A DNA stretch of 64,000 bases from Mycolicibacterium goodii. GTDB taxonomy: Bacteria; Actinomycetota; Actinomycetes; Mycobacteriales; Mycobacteriaceae. Position 1 is the stretch's first letter. Each line of letters opens with the position of its first letter. Location of the stretch: the NCBI RefSeq assembly GCF_022370755.2, contig NZ_CP092364.2, forward strand, positions 5,270,001 to 5,334,000. Direction: 5' to 3'. The notes below the pieces were generated by a model. That model had not been told where the DNA came from, did no database searches, and saw only the letters and a list, made by a program, of their open reading frames with translations. The translations under genes were made by a program, and so were the position numbers. Of this stretch, positions 34,904 through 43,225 are shown piece by piece.

Positions 34904-35704
34904 GTGGACGTGGATCACGAGCGTCACTTCGTGCAGTCGTTCGCCCGGGGTCTGGAGGTTGTCCGTACGTTCGCTCAGGCCCGTGACCGCTTGTCTGTCG
35001 CCGAGGTTGCCGATCTCACCGGGTTGTCCAGCGCCGCGGCTCGCCGGTTCGTGCTGACGCTGTCCGGCCTCGGGTATCTGCGGGCAGAGGGGCGGCACTA
35101 CGTGCTGACCACAAAGGTGTTGGAGTTGGGTGACGCGTATCTTGCATCAACCGCCCTGCCGGTGATTGCGCAGCCCCATCTCGACGAATTGGTGAGCACC
35201 GTGCGCCAAGCGACACCACTCACGGTGTTAGATAGCGGGATTGCGGTTCGCGAGGGCGACGCGGTCGTCTACATCGCCTACATCCGTGCCGAAGCCCTCT
35301 TCGTACTCAACGTCTCGACCGGGTCCCGGTACCCGGCATGGGTGGCGTCCACGGGACGGGTGCTCCTGGGCTCTGACACCGAGGAGAACATCGCGCGATA
35401 CATCGACCGGGTCGAGCTGATCAGGTACACCGACCACACCGTGACAAGCAAGGTCGCGTTGCGTCGTACTATCGCCGACGTCGCCAGGCAAGGCTGGGCG
35501 ATAGTCGACCAGGAGTTCGACGACCGGCTCTGCTCATACGCGGTGCCGGTCCACGACGGCTCACGCAACGCCGTTGCGGCGGTGAACGTTTCCGTCATGC
35601 ACAACGCAAAGTGCGGCGCCGAGCATCACGACGCGGTCATCGAAAGGCTCACCGACACGGCCAGACGGATCGAAACGTCACTGCGACAACGGGGTCGCGA
35701 GTAA
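34904..35704 (+). CDS. IclR family regulator, PcaR/PobR-like (paralogue 1)
   Basis: 266 residues with a GTG start preceded by GGAGGG at 6 nt. The N-terminal winged helix (about 10-75: HFVQSFARGLEVVRTFAQ, LSVAEVADLTGLSSAAARRF) and the effector domain with VLNVSTGSRYPAWVASTGRVLL and VDQEFDDRLCSYAVPV are typical of the PcaR/PobR-type IclR subgroup. It is clearly paralogous to the IclR protein at 47.0 kb. It is divergent from the NCS1 operon and flanked downstream by the ureohydrolase gene, so it is the likely regulator of both through the shared 15-bp palindromes. Confidence 0.92.
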   Translation: MDVDHERHFVQSFARGLEVVRTFAQARDRLSVAEVADLTGLSSAAARRFVLTLSGLGYLRAEGRHYVLTTKVLELGDAYLASTALPVIAQPHLDELVSTVRQATPLTVLDSGIAVREGDAVVYIAYIRAEALFVLNVSTGSRYPAWVASTGRVLLGSDTEENIARYIDRVELIRYTDHTVTSKVALRRTIADVARQGWAIVDQEFDDRLCSYAVPVHDGSRNAVAAVNVSVMHNAKCGAEHHDAVIERLTDTARRIETSLRQRGRE

Positions 35705-35718
35705 CGGTTGGGAGTTGC

Positions 35719-35740
35719 ACGGCGCCCTCAGAGGCGCCGT
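35719..35740 (+). terminator. Hairpin terminator after IclR paralogue 1
   Basis: ACGGCGCC (35719-35726) and GGCGCCGT (35733-35740) form a perfect 8-bp stem with a 6-nt loop, 14 bp after the stop, followed by a short T-rich stretch (TGATATGCTT). Confidence 0.7.
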
Positions 35741-35886
35741 TGATATGCTTGCGGCCAGGACACACGACGAAATCGGTTCCGCTGAAAGTGGTTTCGGTGT
35801 CGGACACTGGTTCAGTCCCTAAGTTTTCGGGAACACTCCAACGTGTCATCAGCCGGTTGGAGGGTGAGTGGTATCACCGATTCAGT

Positions 35887-35918
35887 GATGCTGGTCCGCG
35901 CACAGGCGAACCAGCATC
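35887..35918 (-). terminator. Hairpin terminator after the ureohydrolase gene
   Basis: GATGCTGGT (35887-35895) and ACCAGCATC (35910-35918) form a 9-bp stem with a 14-nt loop, 11 bp downstream of the minus-strand ureohydrolase stop at 35930. Confidence 0.65.
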
Positions 35919-35929
35919 CTCGGCTGAAC

Positions 35930-36922
35930 TTACTGATTGATCTTGCGGTCCGCGATCAGCGCGACCATCTCGTGCATGACGGCGGCCGCAACCATAGCGG
36001 TGACCTTGCTGGGCAGATCGCGCGTCGGCATGAGGCACACGACGTCGCCGCCGATCACGTTCTTGCCGCGCATGGCGCGAAGGATCTCGGTCACCTGATC
36101 GACGTTGAACCCAACCGTGCCGGCCTCAATGTTCGACACTCCCGGCGCCACGGTCACATCCAGGCAGTCGAGGTCAAACGTGATGTAGAGGGGCGCATCC
36201 CCGATGCGGTGCTGAATCAAGTCGATGATCTTGGCCGCTCCTTCTTCCTGATAACGCTTCATGGTCACCACGTCGTAGCCCAGTTCGTAGGAGCGGTCGA
36301 GCCAACCGGGGCTGCGTGGGTTGCCGCGCATGCCGATCTGCACACTCTTGGTGGCGTCGACATTGCCCTGATGAACCAGGTAGGCCGCCCAGTTGGCCGC
36401 CGATTTCCTGGCGCCCAGCCAGTGATCGAGGCTGTCGTAGGCGTCGGTGTGCGCATCAAAGTGCAGCAGAGCCACCTTCTCCCCCAAGGGCGAGGACTCA
36501 TCACCGGCGATGCCCTGGACGATTCCGCCGGTGATGCCGTGATCGCCCCCGATCGACACGGTGCGCGCTCCCGCTCGGAAGACGCGGTCGTAGTACGCCG
36601 AGATACGTTCGATGCTCTTCTCGTTGTCGGCATACTCGGGCAGCGGCACGTCGCCGAGGTCGGCGACGTTCACCGCGTCCCAGGCCATGAAGCCGAAGTC
36701 GTCGTGGTACCGGCGCGCGTTGGCTGAGATATCACGAACCGCACGGGGGCCGTGATGCTGGTCGCGCAGCGTGGTGTTGTTGCCGGAAGAGTGTGGGACA
36801 CCGATCAGCGCGATGTCGACGCCTTCCGGGCTTTTGGCATGGGGTGCCCGGAACAAAGTCGGGATACCCCACCACTCCAGCATCTCCACCATCATGACGT
36901 CGGCCGCATCGTCGTGACTCAC
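35930..36922 (-). CDS. Ureohydrolase (agmatinase/guanidinobutyrase) family protein
   Basis: 330 residues; GTG 36922 has GAGGAGA upstream. All dinuclear Mn-ligand motifs of the arginase/agmatinase family are present: GGDHGIT, LLHFDAHTDAYDS and TFDLDCLDVTVAPG. Family members release urea from guanidino compounds (agmatine, guanidinobutyrate, guanidinopropionate, guanidine). The segment after the last metal motif is atypical: DVTVAPGVSNIEAGTVGF replaces the usual DP..APGTGTPE.GG loop that helps select the substrate. It is therefore not safely called agmatinase. It is monocistronic, with a predicted IclR operator (site B) 22 bp upstream and a terminator behind it. Confidence 0.87.
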   Translation of the reverse strand: MSHDDAADVMMVEMLEWWGIPTLFRAPHAKSPEGVDIALIGVPHSSGNNTTLRDQHHGPRAVRDISANARRYHDDFGFMAWDAVNVADLGDVPLPEYADNEKSIERISAYYDRVFRAGARTVSIGGDHGITGGIVQGIAGDESSPLGEKVALLHFDAHTDAYDSLDHWLGARKSAANWAAYLVHQGNVDATKSVQIGMRGNPRSPGWLDRSYELGYDVVTMKRYQEEGAAKIIDLIQHRIGDAPLYITFDLDCLDVTVAPGVSNIEAGTVGFNVDQVTEILRAMRGKNVIGGDVVCLMPTRDLPSKVTAMVAAAVMHEMVALIADRKINQ

Positions 36923-36943
36923 GGGTTCTCCTCACATCGGCGT

Positions 36944-36958
36944 GCGCGCATAGCGCAC
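36944..36958. promoter_or_regulatory. IclR-type operator candidate upstream of the ureohydrolase gene (site B)
   Basis: GCGCGCATAGCGCAC shares its last 12 bases exactly with site C at 37186-37197. It is centred about 29 bp upstream of the GTG start, close to or over the expected promoter or transcript start. Confidence 0.6.
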
Positions 36959-37182
36959 TTTTGGTTGCAATACGTACCATAGTGGACTCCGTCGCCAATT
37001 CCGGTCAAGGGCCGCCCCTGTGTGCGCGGCGGTACACCCTCGCGCCCTCGGCGCGCCACGCGCCACAAACCGCCCCTGTTAACAGCAAGTTGCCGGAGTC
37101 AACGTGACGTTACGACGCATAGTGTGAGGGTTGACACATGCAAGTGCGGAGGCCAAACTGATGCGCACTCGTTCGCACTTGT

Positions 37183-37206
37183 GGGCGCATAGCGCACACC
37201 TAGGAT
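37183..37206 (+). promoter_or_regulatory. IclR-type operator (site C) and -10 element of the MFS-creatininase-NCS1 operon
   Basis: The operator-like GGGCGCATAGCGCAC at 37183-37197 lies 3 bp upstream of the -10 element TAGGAT (37201-37206). A start about 7 bp downstream of the -10 would fall at 37212-37217, at or just before the MFS ATG, so the transcript may be leaderless. Geometry is the same as at site A. A degenerate copy (ACGCATAGTGTG) lies at 37115-37126. Confidence 0.6.
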
Positions 37207-37216
37207 TGGTAACTGT

Positions 37217-38584
37217 ATGACCGACGGTTCTGTGATCGACAAGGCTCCCATCGCGGGGTTTCACCGCAAGTTGCGCCTCCAATGCGCGGGCGGCACCTTT
37301 CTCGATGGCTATCTGCTGAGTTCGATGGCCGTGGCGATTCCTGGCGTCACGGACGAGTTCTCCCTGTCGCCGGTGGCTCTGAGCGTTATGGCGGCCGCGG
37401 CCCTCGTCGGCATATTCGGTGGCAGCTTAATCTTCGGCTGGCTCAGCGACCGCGTCGGCAGGCACACGCTTTTCACCGTCGACCTTGCGGTCTTCGCCGT
37501 GGCTGCCCTGATGACCTTCTTCGTCACCGACGCATGGCAGCTGATCGTTCTCCGGTTGATCGTCGGGCTGGCCGTCGGGGCCGACTACCCGCTGGCAATG
37601 GCCATGGTCACCGAGTGGATGCCGACGAAGTACCGCGCCGGCGGGATCGCGACGTTGGTGATGTCCTGGTTCGGCGGCGCCGTCACTGCCTACATCGTCG
37701 GATACTTCATCGTGGCAGGGGCCGGCGACGACGCCTGGCGATGGGTGCTCGGTAGCGCAACGGTGCCAGCCGTGATCACGTTGCTTCTGCGGGTGGGCAT
37801 GCCGGAGTCGCCCCGGTGGCTCCTCGCCAAGGGCCGCGCCGATGAAGCGTTGGACGTGCTGCGCAACGTGTTCGGTTCGACGGCGACATTGGACGGCTTG
37901 ACCGCAGGCGCCGACACCGATCCGCAGGGGCGCATCAGCGAGTTGTTTTCCCGGCGGTACATCCGCCGCACCGCGTTCGCTGCCGGGCCCTACACCGCGC
38001 AGACGACAGCCTTCTTCGTCATTCTGACGTTCGAACCGACCATCCTTCTGTCCTTTGGCCTCGACCACGGCAACATCAGCTACCTCGGATCCGCATTGAC
38101 GAGCTTGCTGTTCCTGCTTGGATGTCTGCCAGTGTTGCGGTGGGCCGAGACCGTGGGTCGTCGGCGTCTGTACATCTGGTCGTTCGCGTTGATGACCCTT
38201 CCGCTGCTGGTGTTGGGATTGGTTCCTATCGAAGCTGCCGCGCTCGTGGTGGCCTCCTTCTGCTTCTACGCCTTTGTTTCCGGCCCCACCAACGTGTTGT
38301 CCTGGTCTTACCCGAATGAACTGTTCCCGACGCATATCCGCGCCACCGCAGTCGGATTCGCGACAGCGATGACGCGCGTCGGTGCCACAGCAGGCACCTT
38401 CCTGCTGCCGATTCTGCTGGAATCCATCGGCACACGGCCCACGATGCTCGTGGGAGCTGCGGTGGTGGCGTCCGGACTGGTGATGTGCGTCCTGTGGGCG
38501 CCTGAGACCAGTGGCAAGCCGCTCGAAGAAGCGTCGGCGGTCCCCGCACCCGGTGCCGCACGCACACCGAGCCGCCTCTCATGA
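37217..38584 (+). CDS. MFS transporter, sugar-porter/AAHS-like
   Basis: 455 residues with 12 hydrophobic segments. Features are FLDGYLLSSMAVAIPG in helix 1, GWLSDRVGRHTLF after helix 2, GLAVGADYPLAMAMVTEWMPTKYRA, PESPRWLLAKGRADEAL in the central loop, and SYPNELFPTHIRATAVGFATAMTRVGA before helix 11. This is the pattern of proton-coupled MFS carriers for aromatic acids or sugars. There is no Shine-Dalgarno, so a leaderless transcript is likely. The stop overlaps the creatininase start (ATGA), tying uptake to hydrolysis. Confidence 0.9.
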   Translation: MTDGSVIDKAPIAGFHRKLRLQCAGGTFLDGYLLSSMAVAIPGVTDEFSLSPVALSVMAAAALVGIFGGSLIFGWLSDRVGRHTLFTVDLAVFAVAALMTFFVTDAWQLIVLRLIVGLAVGADYPLAMAMVTEWMPTKYRAGGIATLVMSWFGGAVTAYIVGYFIVAGAGDDAWRWVLGSATVPAVITLLLRVGMPESPRWLLAKGRADEALDVLRNVFGSTATLDGLTAGADTDPQGRISELFSRRYIRRTAFAAGPYTAQTTAFFVILTFEPTILLSFGLDHGNISYLGSALTSLLFLLGCLPVLRWAETVGRRRLYIWSFALMTLPLLVLGLVPIEAAALVVASFCFYAFVSGPTNVLSWSYPNELFPTHIRATAVGFATAMTRVGATAGTFLLPILLESIGTRPTMLVGAAVVASGLVMCVLWAPETSGKPLEEASAVPAPGAARTPSRLS

Positions 38585-39318
38585 CCGAACTCCCGAACTC
38601 GTGGGCGCACCTGCGCACCGAACTGGAGGCGGGGCGGCCGGCGATCTTGGCCATCGGTTCGTATGAGGCACACGGTCCACACCTTCCCAACGACACCGAC
38701 ACGGTCATCGCAGCAGCAACGTGCCGCGAAATCGCGCGTCGTGTTGGCGGATTCGCGCTGCCAGTGCTGCCGTACGGCGCCACCTCGCGTCCGCGATCCG
38801 GCGGCGGAGATGTCTTTCCACTTCCCGCGCTGCGGATCCCCACACTGTTCGCGGTCGTGACCGAACTGGTCACCGGCGTGGTCCGCGCCGGTGCCCGCCA
38901 GCTCGTCATGCTGACCGGACACTACGAGAACGCATCGGTGCTGTGGGATGCGACCTTTGAAGCGACGGCCGACACTGATTGCCGCGCAGTAGTTTTCGAT
39001 GCGCCCTGGGAACTGATCGACGCCGACGTGTTGACCACCACGTTTCCAGAGGGAGTCAACTGGGCCGCTGATCACGGCGGCCTCCTCGAGACTGCGATCA
39101 TGCGCCACCTCGCACCGGACCGCGTCGGCGAACCACCGGCCCCCTGGTCTCTCACCCCCCGCAACTACGATGTGCTACCCACTCCGGGGGACGCCGTTCC
39201 GGCCACCGGAATCGTCAACGACGCGCGCCAGGTTACCGCAGCTGACGGCGCGGTGTTGTTCGAATCCATGCTCGACGGGCTCGAAAGCGCGCTACGGCGC
39301 GAACAGTTCCATTCCTGA
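38581..39318 (+). CDS. Creatininase family amidohydrolase
   Basis: 245 residues of the creatininase fold. Metal-binding motifs are IGSYEAHGPHLPNDTDTVIA (Glu and His ligands, Asp in TD), LTGHYENAS and AADHGGLLETAIM (His and Glu). Family members hydrolyse creatinine to creatine or open other cyclic amides, and include mycofactocin MftE peptidases. It is not next to an mft locus. It is encoded between an MFS gene and an NCS1 permease gene, so ring opening of an imported lactam or cyclic ureide is the most natural role. Creatinine itself is only one candidate. Confidence 0.9.
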   Translation: MTELPNSWAHLRTELEAGRPAILAIGSYEAHGPHLPNDTDTVIAAATCREIARRVGGFALPVLPYGATSRPRSGGGDVFPLPALRIPTLFAVVTELVTGVVRAGARQLVMLTGHYENASVLWDATFEATADTDCRAVVFDAPWELIDADVLTTTFPEGVNWAADHGGLLETAIMRHLAPDRVGEPPAPWSLTPRNYDVLPTPGDAVPATGIVNDARQVTAADGAVLFESMLDGLESALRREQFHS

Positions 39319-39360
39319 TCTCAAGCTCAGCCTCATATTCATCAGCCCTGGGAGACGCCG

Positions 39361-40968
39361 ATGTCGGATAAAAACGTGCCCACAGAACGGTCATCAGTGA
39401 TCGAATCATATGGTGTAGAACCGATTCCGCCTGAGGCGCGCACCTCCACACCATGGGACTTCTGGCGCATCGCAACGGGATCCGTCCTCACGACCGCGAC
39501 CGTGCTGCTCGGCACTTTGCCGATCGCACTCGGATTGAGCCTCACCGCCGCAGCGACCGCCATCGTCGTCGGGGTATCGGTGGGATCCTTGCTCCTCGCG
39601 CCGCTGGCGTCCATCGGCCAGCGCTCACACACCAATAACGCGGTGTCCTCCGGGGCTCACTTCGGTGTGACCGGCCGCGTCGTGGGTTCCGTTCTCTCGC
39701 TCCTCATCGCCATCACCTTCTTCACCCTGTCAGTGTGGGTGTGCGGTGACGCCGCCGTCTCGGCGATCGGATTGTTCACACCGGAGTTCGCCAGCGACTT
39801 CACTGCCGCGATCGCCTACGGGTTGGCGGCGCTGGTCACGTTCGCGATCTGCATCGTCGGCTACCGTTGGCTGCTGGCGGCGAACAAGTTCCTCGCCCCC
39901 GCCATGCTGGTCCTGATGGCCCTCGGGTTTGTGGCACTTGGCGGGCGTATCGACGTCGATTATCCCGGAACCGGGGAGTACGCCCTCGGCGGCTTCTGGA
40001 CCACCTGGTCTGCTGCAGTGCTCATCGTTATGGCCAATCCCGTGTCGTACGGTCCGTTCCTCGGCGACTGGTCCCGCTATGTGCCACAACATGTTCCGGC
40101 GCGACACCTCCGGATCGCAGTTGTCGTCGCACAAATCTCCTCGCTAATCCCGTTTCTCTTTGGGGCCGCCACAGCGGCATTGGTACCCGACGCCGCCGCC
40201 TATATCGCCGGGCTGGTCGACATATCCCCCGCCTGGTACGTCGCACCGCTGATCGTCGTGCTCATCGGGGGCAGCCTCGGCGGTAGCGTCTCGTCGCTGT
40301 ATGGCACCGGGCTGGACTTCTCGTCGGTCATCCCTCGCCTCAACCGCATGCAGGCCACGATCGCGATCGGCGCCGTATCCATCGTCCTGGTCTTCCTCGG
40401 CCGGTTCGTCTTCAACCTCATTGACACCATCAACGCCTTCACGGCCCTTATCCTCGTGTTATCTGCGCCTTGGATGTCCATTCTGCTCGTCGGATACCTG
40501 ACTCACCGGGGTCACTATCTAGTCGAAGACCTGCAGGTCTTCAACCGCGGGCAGGAAGGTGGCGCGTACTGGTTCAGCCGCGGTTACAACATCCGCAGCA
40601 TGGTCGCCTGGATTTCCGGCGCCGCAGTGGGTCTGCTGACGGCCAACACCGCGCTCATCGCCGGCCCGCTCAAGGACATCGCGGGCGGTATCGACGTCAG
40701 CTTCTTCTTGTCCTTCCTCCTCAGCGGTGCCGTGTACTGGATCGCATTGGTGTTGTTTCCTGAGCCTGCTTACGTCTTTCCCGACGCCGGGCCGCGACTG
40801 GCGCCGTGCCGCCGCGACGCCGTGACGCCACCGCCTATCGTGATCGTAGATGCGGAATTGGCGCACCGCAGGCAGCCTTCGGCCCGCGAGCAACGCGAAG
40901 AAGCCCAACAGCACCAGCATCCGGCACAGACCCGGCCCGCCGGCCCCTCCGCACCCTCGTTGGATTGA
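39361..40968 (+). CDS. NCS1/purine-cytosine permease family transporter
   Basis: 535 residues with about 12 hydrophobic segments over the first 480. The signature FWRIATGSVLTTATVLLGTLP, SRYVPQHVPA after GPFLGDW, and LIDTINAFTALILVLSAPWMSIL place it in the purine-cytosine permease branch of NCS1. The last 55 residues form a low-complexity hydrophilic tail (RREAQQHQHPAQ-like), which may be an artefact of a late stop or a cytosolic extension. It is third in the MFS-creatininase-NCS1 operon. It differs from the NCS1 protein at 33-34.6 kb, so the region encodes two carriers with probably different ring compounds. Confidence 0.87.
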   Translation: MSDKNVPTERSSVIESYGVEPIPPEARTSTPWDFWRIATGSVLTTATVLLGTLPIALGLSLTAAATAIVVGVSVGSLLLAPLASIGQRSHTNNAVSSGAHFGVTGRVVGSVLSLLIAITFFTLSVWVCGDAAVSAIGLFTPEFASDFTAAIAYGLAALVTFAICIVGYRWLLAANKFLAPAMLVLMALGFVALGGRIDVDYPGTGEYALGGFWTTWSAAVLIVMANPVSYGPFLGDWSRYVPQHVPARHLRIAVVVAQISSLIPFLFGAATAALVPDAAAYIAGLVDISPAWYVAPLIVVLIGGSLGGSVSSLYGTGLDFSSVIPRLNRMQATIAIGAVSIVLVFLGRFVFNLIDTINAFTALILVLSAPWMSILLVGYLTHRGHYLVEDLQVFNRGQEGGAYWFSRGYNIRSMVAWISGAAVGLLTANTALIAGPLKDIAGGIDVSFFLSFLLSGAVYWIALVLFPEPAYVFPDAGPRLAPCRRDAVTPPPIVIVDAELAHRRQPSAREQREEAQQHQHPAQTRPAGPSAPSLD

Positions 40969-40994
40969 CGAGACGGTGCTGATCACATGCGAGA

Positions 40995-41025
40995 ACGCAC
41001 TGCGCGGCCGGGTCGCGCAGTGCGT
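40995..41025 (+). terminator. Strong hairpin terminator after the NCS1 operon
   Basis: ACGCACTGCGCG (40995-41006) and CGCGCAGTGCGT (41014-41025) form a perfect 12-bp stem with a 7-nt loop, followed by CTTTG. It lies 26 bp after the NCS1 stop. It also lies between convergent transcription units, so it may serve both. Confidence 0.85.
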
Positions 41026-41135
41026 CTTTGATTCGCCTCCGTCGGCTGTGCCGCGCTGCTCGAAGAGGCCTTCATTCGTCGATACCGGCCAACCGAATTC
41101 GCTGAGCGAACCGGCGGTGTTGTTGATTCTCTGGA

Positions 41136-42308
41136 TTAGGCAGTTCCACGGCCGCACACAGCGATTGCGGCGTCGCCGACCGCGGAAAGGTGCTCGTCGG
41201 TCATTGCCGTCGACAGCGACAGCAGACCGTTGGTGCCGGCCAACACTCCGGCCTGGTACAACCTCCACCACGTAGTCTGCGGGTCGTCGGTGATCAGCCT
41301 GATCAGAGAGCCGCTGCCATGGGCGGCGATCCCGTTGTCATTGAGTCTCGCCCGGAGGGCGTCACCGCGGTTGTTGAGTTCGGTGACGGCCAGCGGGGAG
41401 TACCGGCGCAGCGCAACCAGGCCTGCAGCCATGGTCACCGGGTTGGCACTGAAGGTGCCACCCCACGCCACCGGTCCGTCGGTGAGCGGGCTGAACGACG
41501 ACAACACGTCGGCCCGACCGCCAACTGCGCCGACGGGGAAACCACCGCCGATGACCTTCCCCAGCGAGATCAGGTCTGGGCTGAATCCGTAGCGGGTGTG
41601 TAAACCCCCGTGCTCAAGCCGAAACGTGATTACCTCGTCGACCGCCAGCAGTACGTCATGCTCGCGAGTCAACGAGACCAGCCGGTCGACGTCCTCTGCG
41701 TGCGCCGGCACCAGTCCGGCACGGTTGGGCATCAGATCGATCAGCAAGGCAGCCACCCGGCCGGGATGCTCCATCAGGGCGCGTTCAACTGCGTCGATAT
41801 CGCCCTGGGGCACTTCGATCACAGAGTCTTGCACCGCACGTGCGACGCCCTTGGCGCGTGTGGAGACGACGGCATCGTAGGTGCCGTGATAGCTGCCTTC
41901 GAAGCGCACGATGATGTCGCGGCCGGTGTAGGCCCGTGCGGCGCGGATGAGCATCATGACCGCCTCGGTACCTGAATTGCAGAATCGCCACTGTGGGATG
42001 CCGCCGGTACGTTGCACCAGCGTTTCGGCCATCTCCACTTCATATCGAGTGGGCAGTCCGAAAGCTGTGCCGTCAGCGGCGGCCACGCGTGCCGCGTCGA
42101 GAATCTCCGGGTCGGCATGTCCGTGAATCAAGGAGGTGTAGTTGTTGTTGCAGTCGATGACGACGTGTCCATCGACGTCGGTGACCTCAGCGCCTTTGCC
42201 GTGAGCCGCATACGGGGGGTGCGGTGCGACGAAAACCGTTGAGCGGGTGTTCCCGCCCGGCATGACCTCGACAGCGCGCTGGTAGAGCCGCTCATGAGAA
42301 CGTGACAT
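41136..42308 (-). CDS. Class III aminotransferase, glutamate-1-semialdehyde aminomutase-like
   Basis: 390 residues; ATG 42308 has AAGGA. Class III fold: YQRAVEVMPGGNTRSTV near the N-terminus, FCNSGTEAVMMLIRAARAYTGR, EGSYHGTYD, LAVDEVITFR and the PLP Lys in ISLGKVIGGGFPVGAVGG. The closest fold relatives are HemL-like aminotransferases, but hemL itself sits with heme genes. Here it is the last gene of an operon with an amine oxidase, an aldehyde dehydrogenase and an amidohydrolase, so it probably transaminates an amine or beta-amino acid in the pathway. A 150-bp gap separates it from the isochorismatase gene. Confidence 0.88.
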   Translation of the reverse strand: MSRSHERLYQRAVEVMPGGNTRSTVFVAPHPPYAAHGKGAEVTDVDGHVVIDCNNNYTSLIHGHADPEILDAARVAAADGTAFGLPTRYEVEMAETLVQRTGGIPQWRFCNSGTEAVMMLIRAARAYTGRDIIVRFEGSYHGTYDAVVSTRAKGVARAVQDSVIEVPQGDIDAVERALMEHPGRVAALLIDLMPNRAGLVPAHAEDVDRLVSLTREHDVLLAVDEVITFRLEHGGLHTRYGFSPDLISLGKVIGGGFPVGAVGGRADVLSSFSPLTDGPVAWGGTFSANPVTMAAGLVALRRYSPLAVTELNNRGDALRARLNDNGIAAHGSGSLIRLITDDPQTTWWRLYQAGVLAGTNGLLSLSTAMTDEHLSAVGDAAIAVCGRGTA

Positions 42309-42461
42309 GGTGCAAGTCCTTCGTCTGGTGTGGATCACCGCCGGTTGCGACCGAACACCTGTATGGCGGTGTACGTGTGCGTGAGTTGGAGTAATGATCG
42401 CCGCGGCGGGACCGCTTCGCAGCAGCCTCGCCGTGAAAAGATCCCGCCGCAACGAATTCCG

Positions 42462-43220
42462 CTAGACCCGGGAGCCACTTTCGGTCTCGCTGAGTTCAGC
42501 CATGCAATCTTCACTGCTCAGCACGTCACAGACGATCATCTGACAGTTCCGAAGCGATGCGAAGTGCATCTCTTCGGCAGTGACGTAATGCGTCTCTTTG
42601 GTAATCGGGTGCAGGGTCGTGCCGCCGATCGTGCCAAGGCAGTCGTGCACCATCACCGCGTTGAAATTGCGGAAATTGGCGTCCCGAGCAGTCGATTCAC
42701 AGCACGACCCCGTCGCTACACCTGTGATCAGAACGGTATCGCGCTCCAAGTCGCGGAGGAGCTGCTCGAGTCCGGTTTGGTAGAACCCGCTCATCCGCTT
42801 GCGTTGAATGAACCAGTCTCCGTACTTCTCTGCGGACAGCGGCAATTCGGGGATTACCTGAACACCGAACGTCCCTTCGCGCAGACCCTTGCCACCGTCA
42901 TCACGTAACGCAGGCCGTTTGTCGAAGACAGGGCCTCCATCGATCCGGCCACGGCATGCGTACGTCAGACAGATCACCGGAATGCCGTGCTCGTGGCAGA
43001 ACTCGACGAGTTTCACGGTGGGTTCGACGGTCCGGGTCATGTGGGAGATGTCGAATCCCGTACGAGCGTACGCCCCGTCCGGGTGAAACCACTCGTTTTG
43101 AAAATCGATCAGGATCAACGCCGTCCGGTCAGACGACAACGTGGGCGAGATGCGGGCGATGCTTGCCGCCCCGTCAGGCGTGTTCGCCGGACGAGGTGCG
43201 TTCGCGCGTGTGGCGACCAT
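42462..43220 (-). CDS. Isochorismatase-family cysteine hydrolase (N-carbamoylsarcosine amidase-like)
   Basis: 252 residues. The Asp-Lys-Cys catalytic triad is visible: Asp in ALILIDFQNEWFHPDGA, Lys in FIQRKRMSGFYQTGLE and Cys in ITGVATGSCCESTARDANF. This family includes N-carbamoylsarcosine amidase, biuret and ureidoacrylate hydrolases, and nicotinamidase. The neighbours (amine oxidase, DUF1989, aldehyde dehydrogenase, ureohydrolase and creatininase) favour a carbamoyl- or ureido-compound as substrate. ATG 43220 starts 5 bp after the DUF1989 stop. Confidence 0.88.
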   Translation of the reverse strand: MVATRANAPRPANTPDGAASIARISPTLSSDRTALILIDFQNEWFHPDGAYARTGFDISHMTRTVEPTVKLVEFCHEHGIPVICLTYACRGRIDGGPVFDKRPALRDDGGKGLREGTFGVQVIPELPLSAEKYGDWFIQRKRMSGFYQTGLEQLLRDLERDTVLITGVATGSCCESTARDANFRNFNAVMVHDCLGTIGGTTLHPITKETHYVTAEEMHFASLRNCQMIVCDVLSSEDCMAELSETESGSRV

Positions 43221-43225
43221 GGCGT

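Noticed and set aside
37076..37085. Palindrome CTGTTAACAG resembling the GntR site core
   Set aside because: It shares only TGTTAACA with TTGTTAACAA, lies 14 kb from the GntR operon and has no second copy here. It is probably chance or part of the local divergent promoter.
34666..37216. Possible guanidine (ykkC-type) riboswitch near the ureohydrolase and NCS1 genes
   Set aside because: I saw no ykkC-like conserved ACGR/GGGA pattern. The spacers are accounted for by promoters and IclR-type palindromes. A covariance-model search would settle it.
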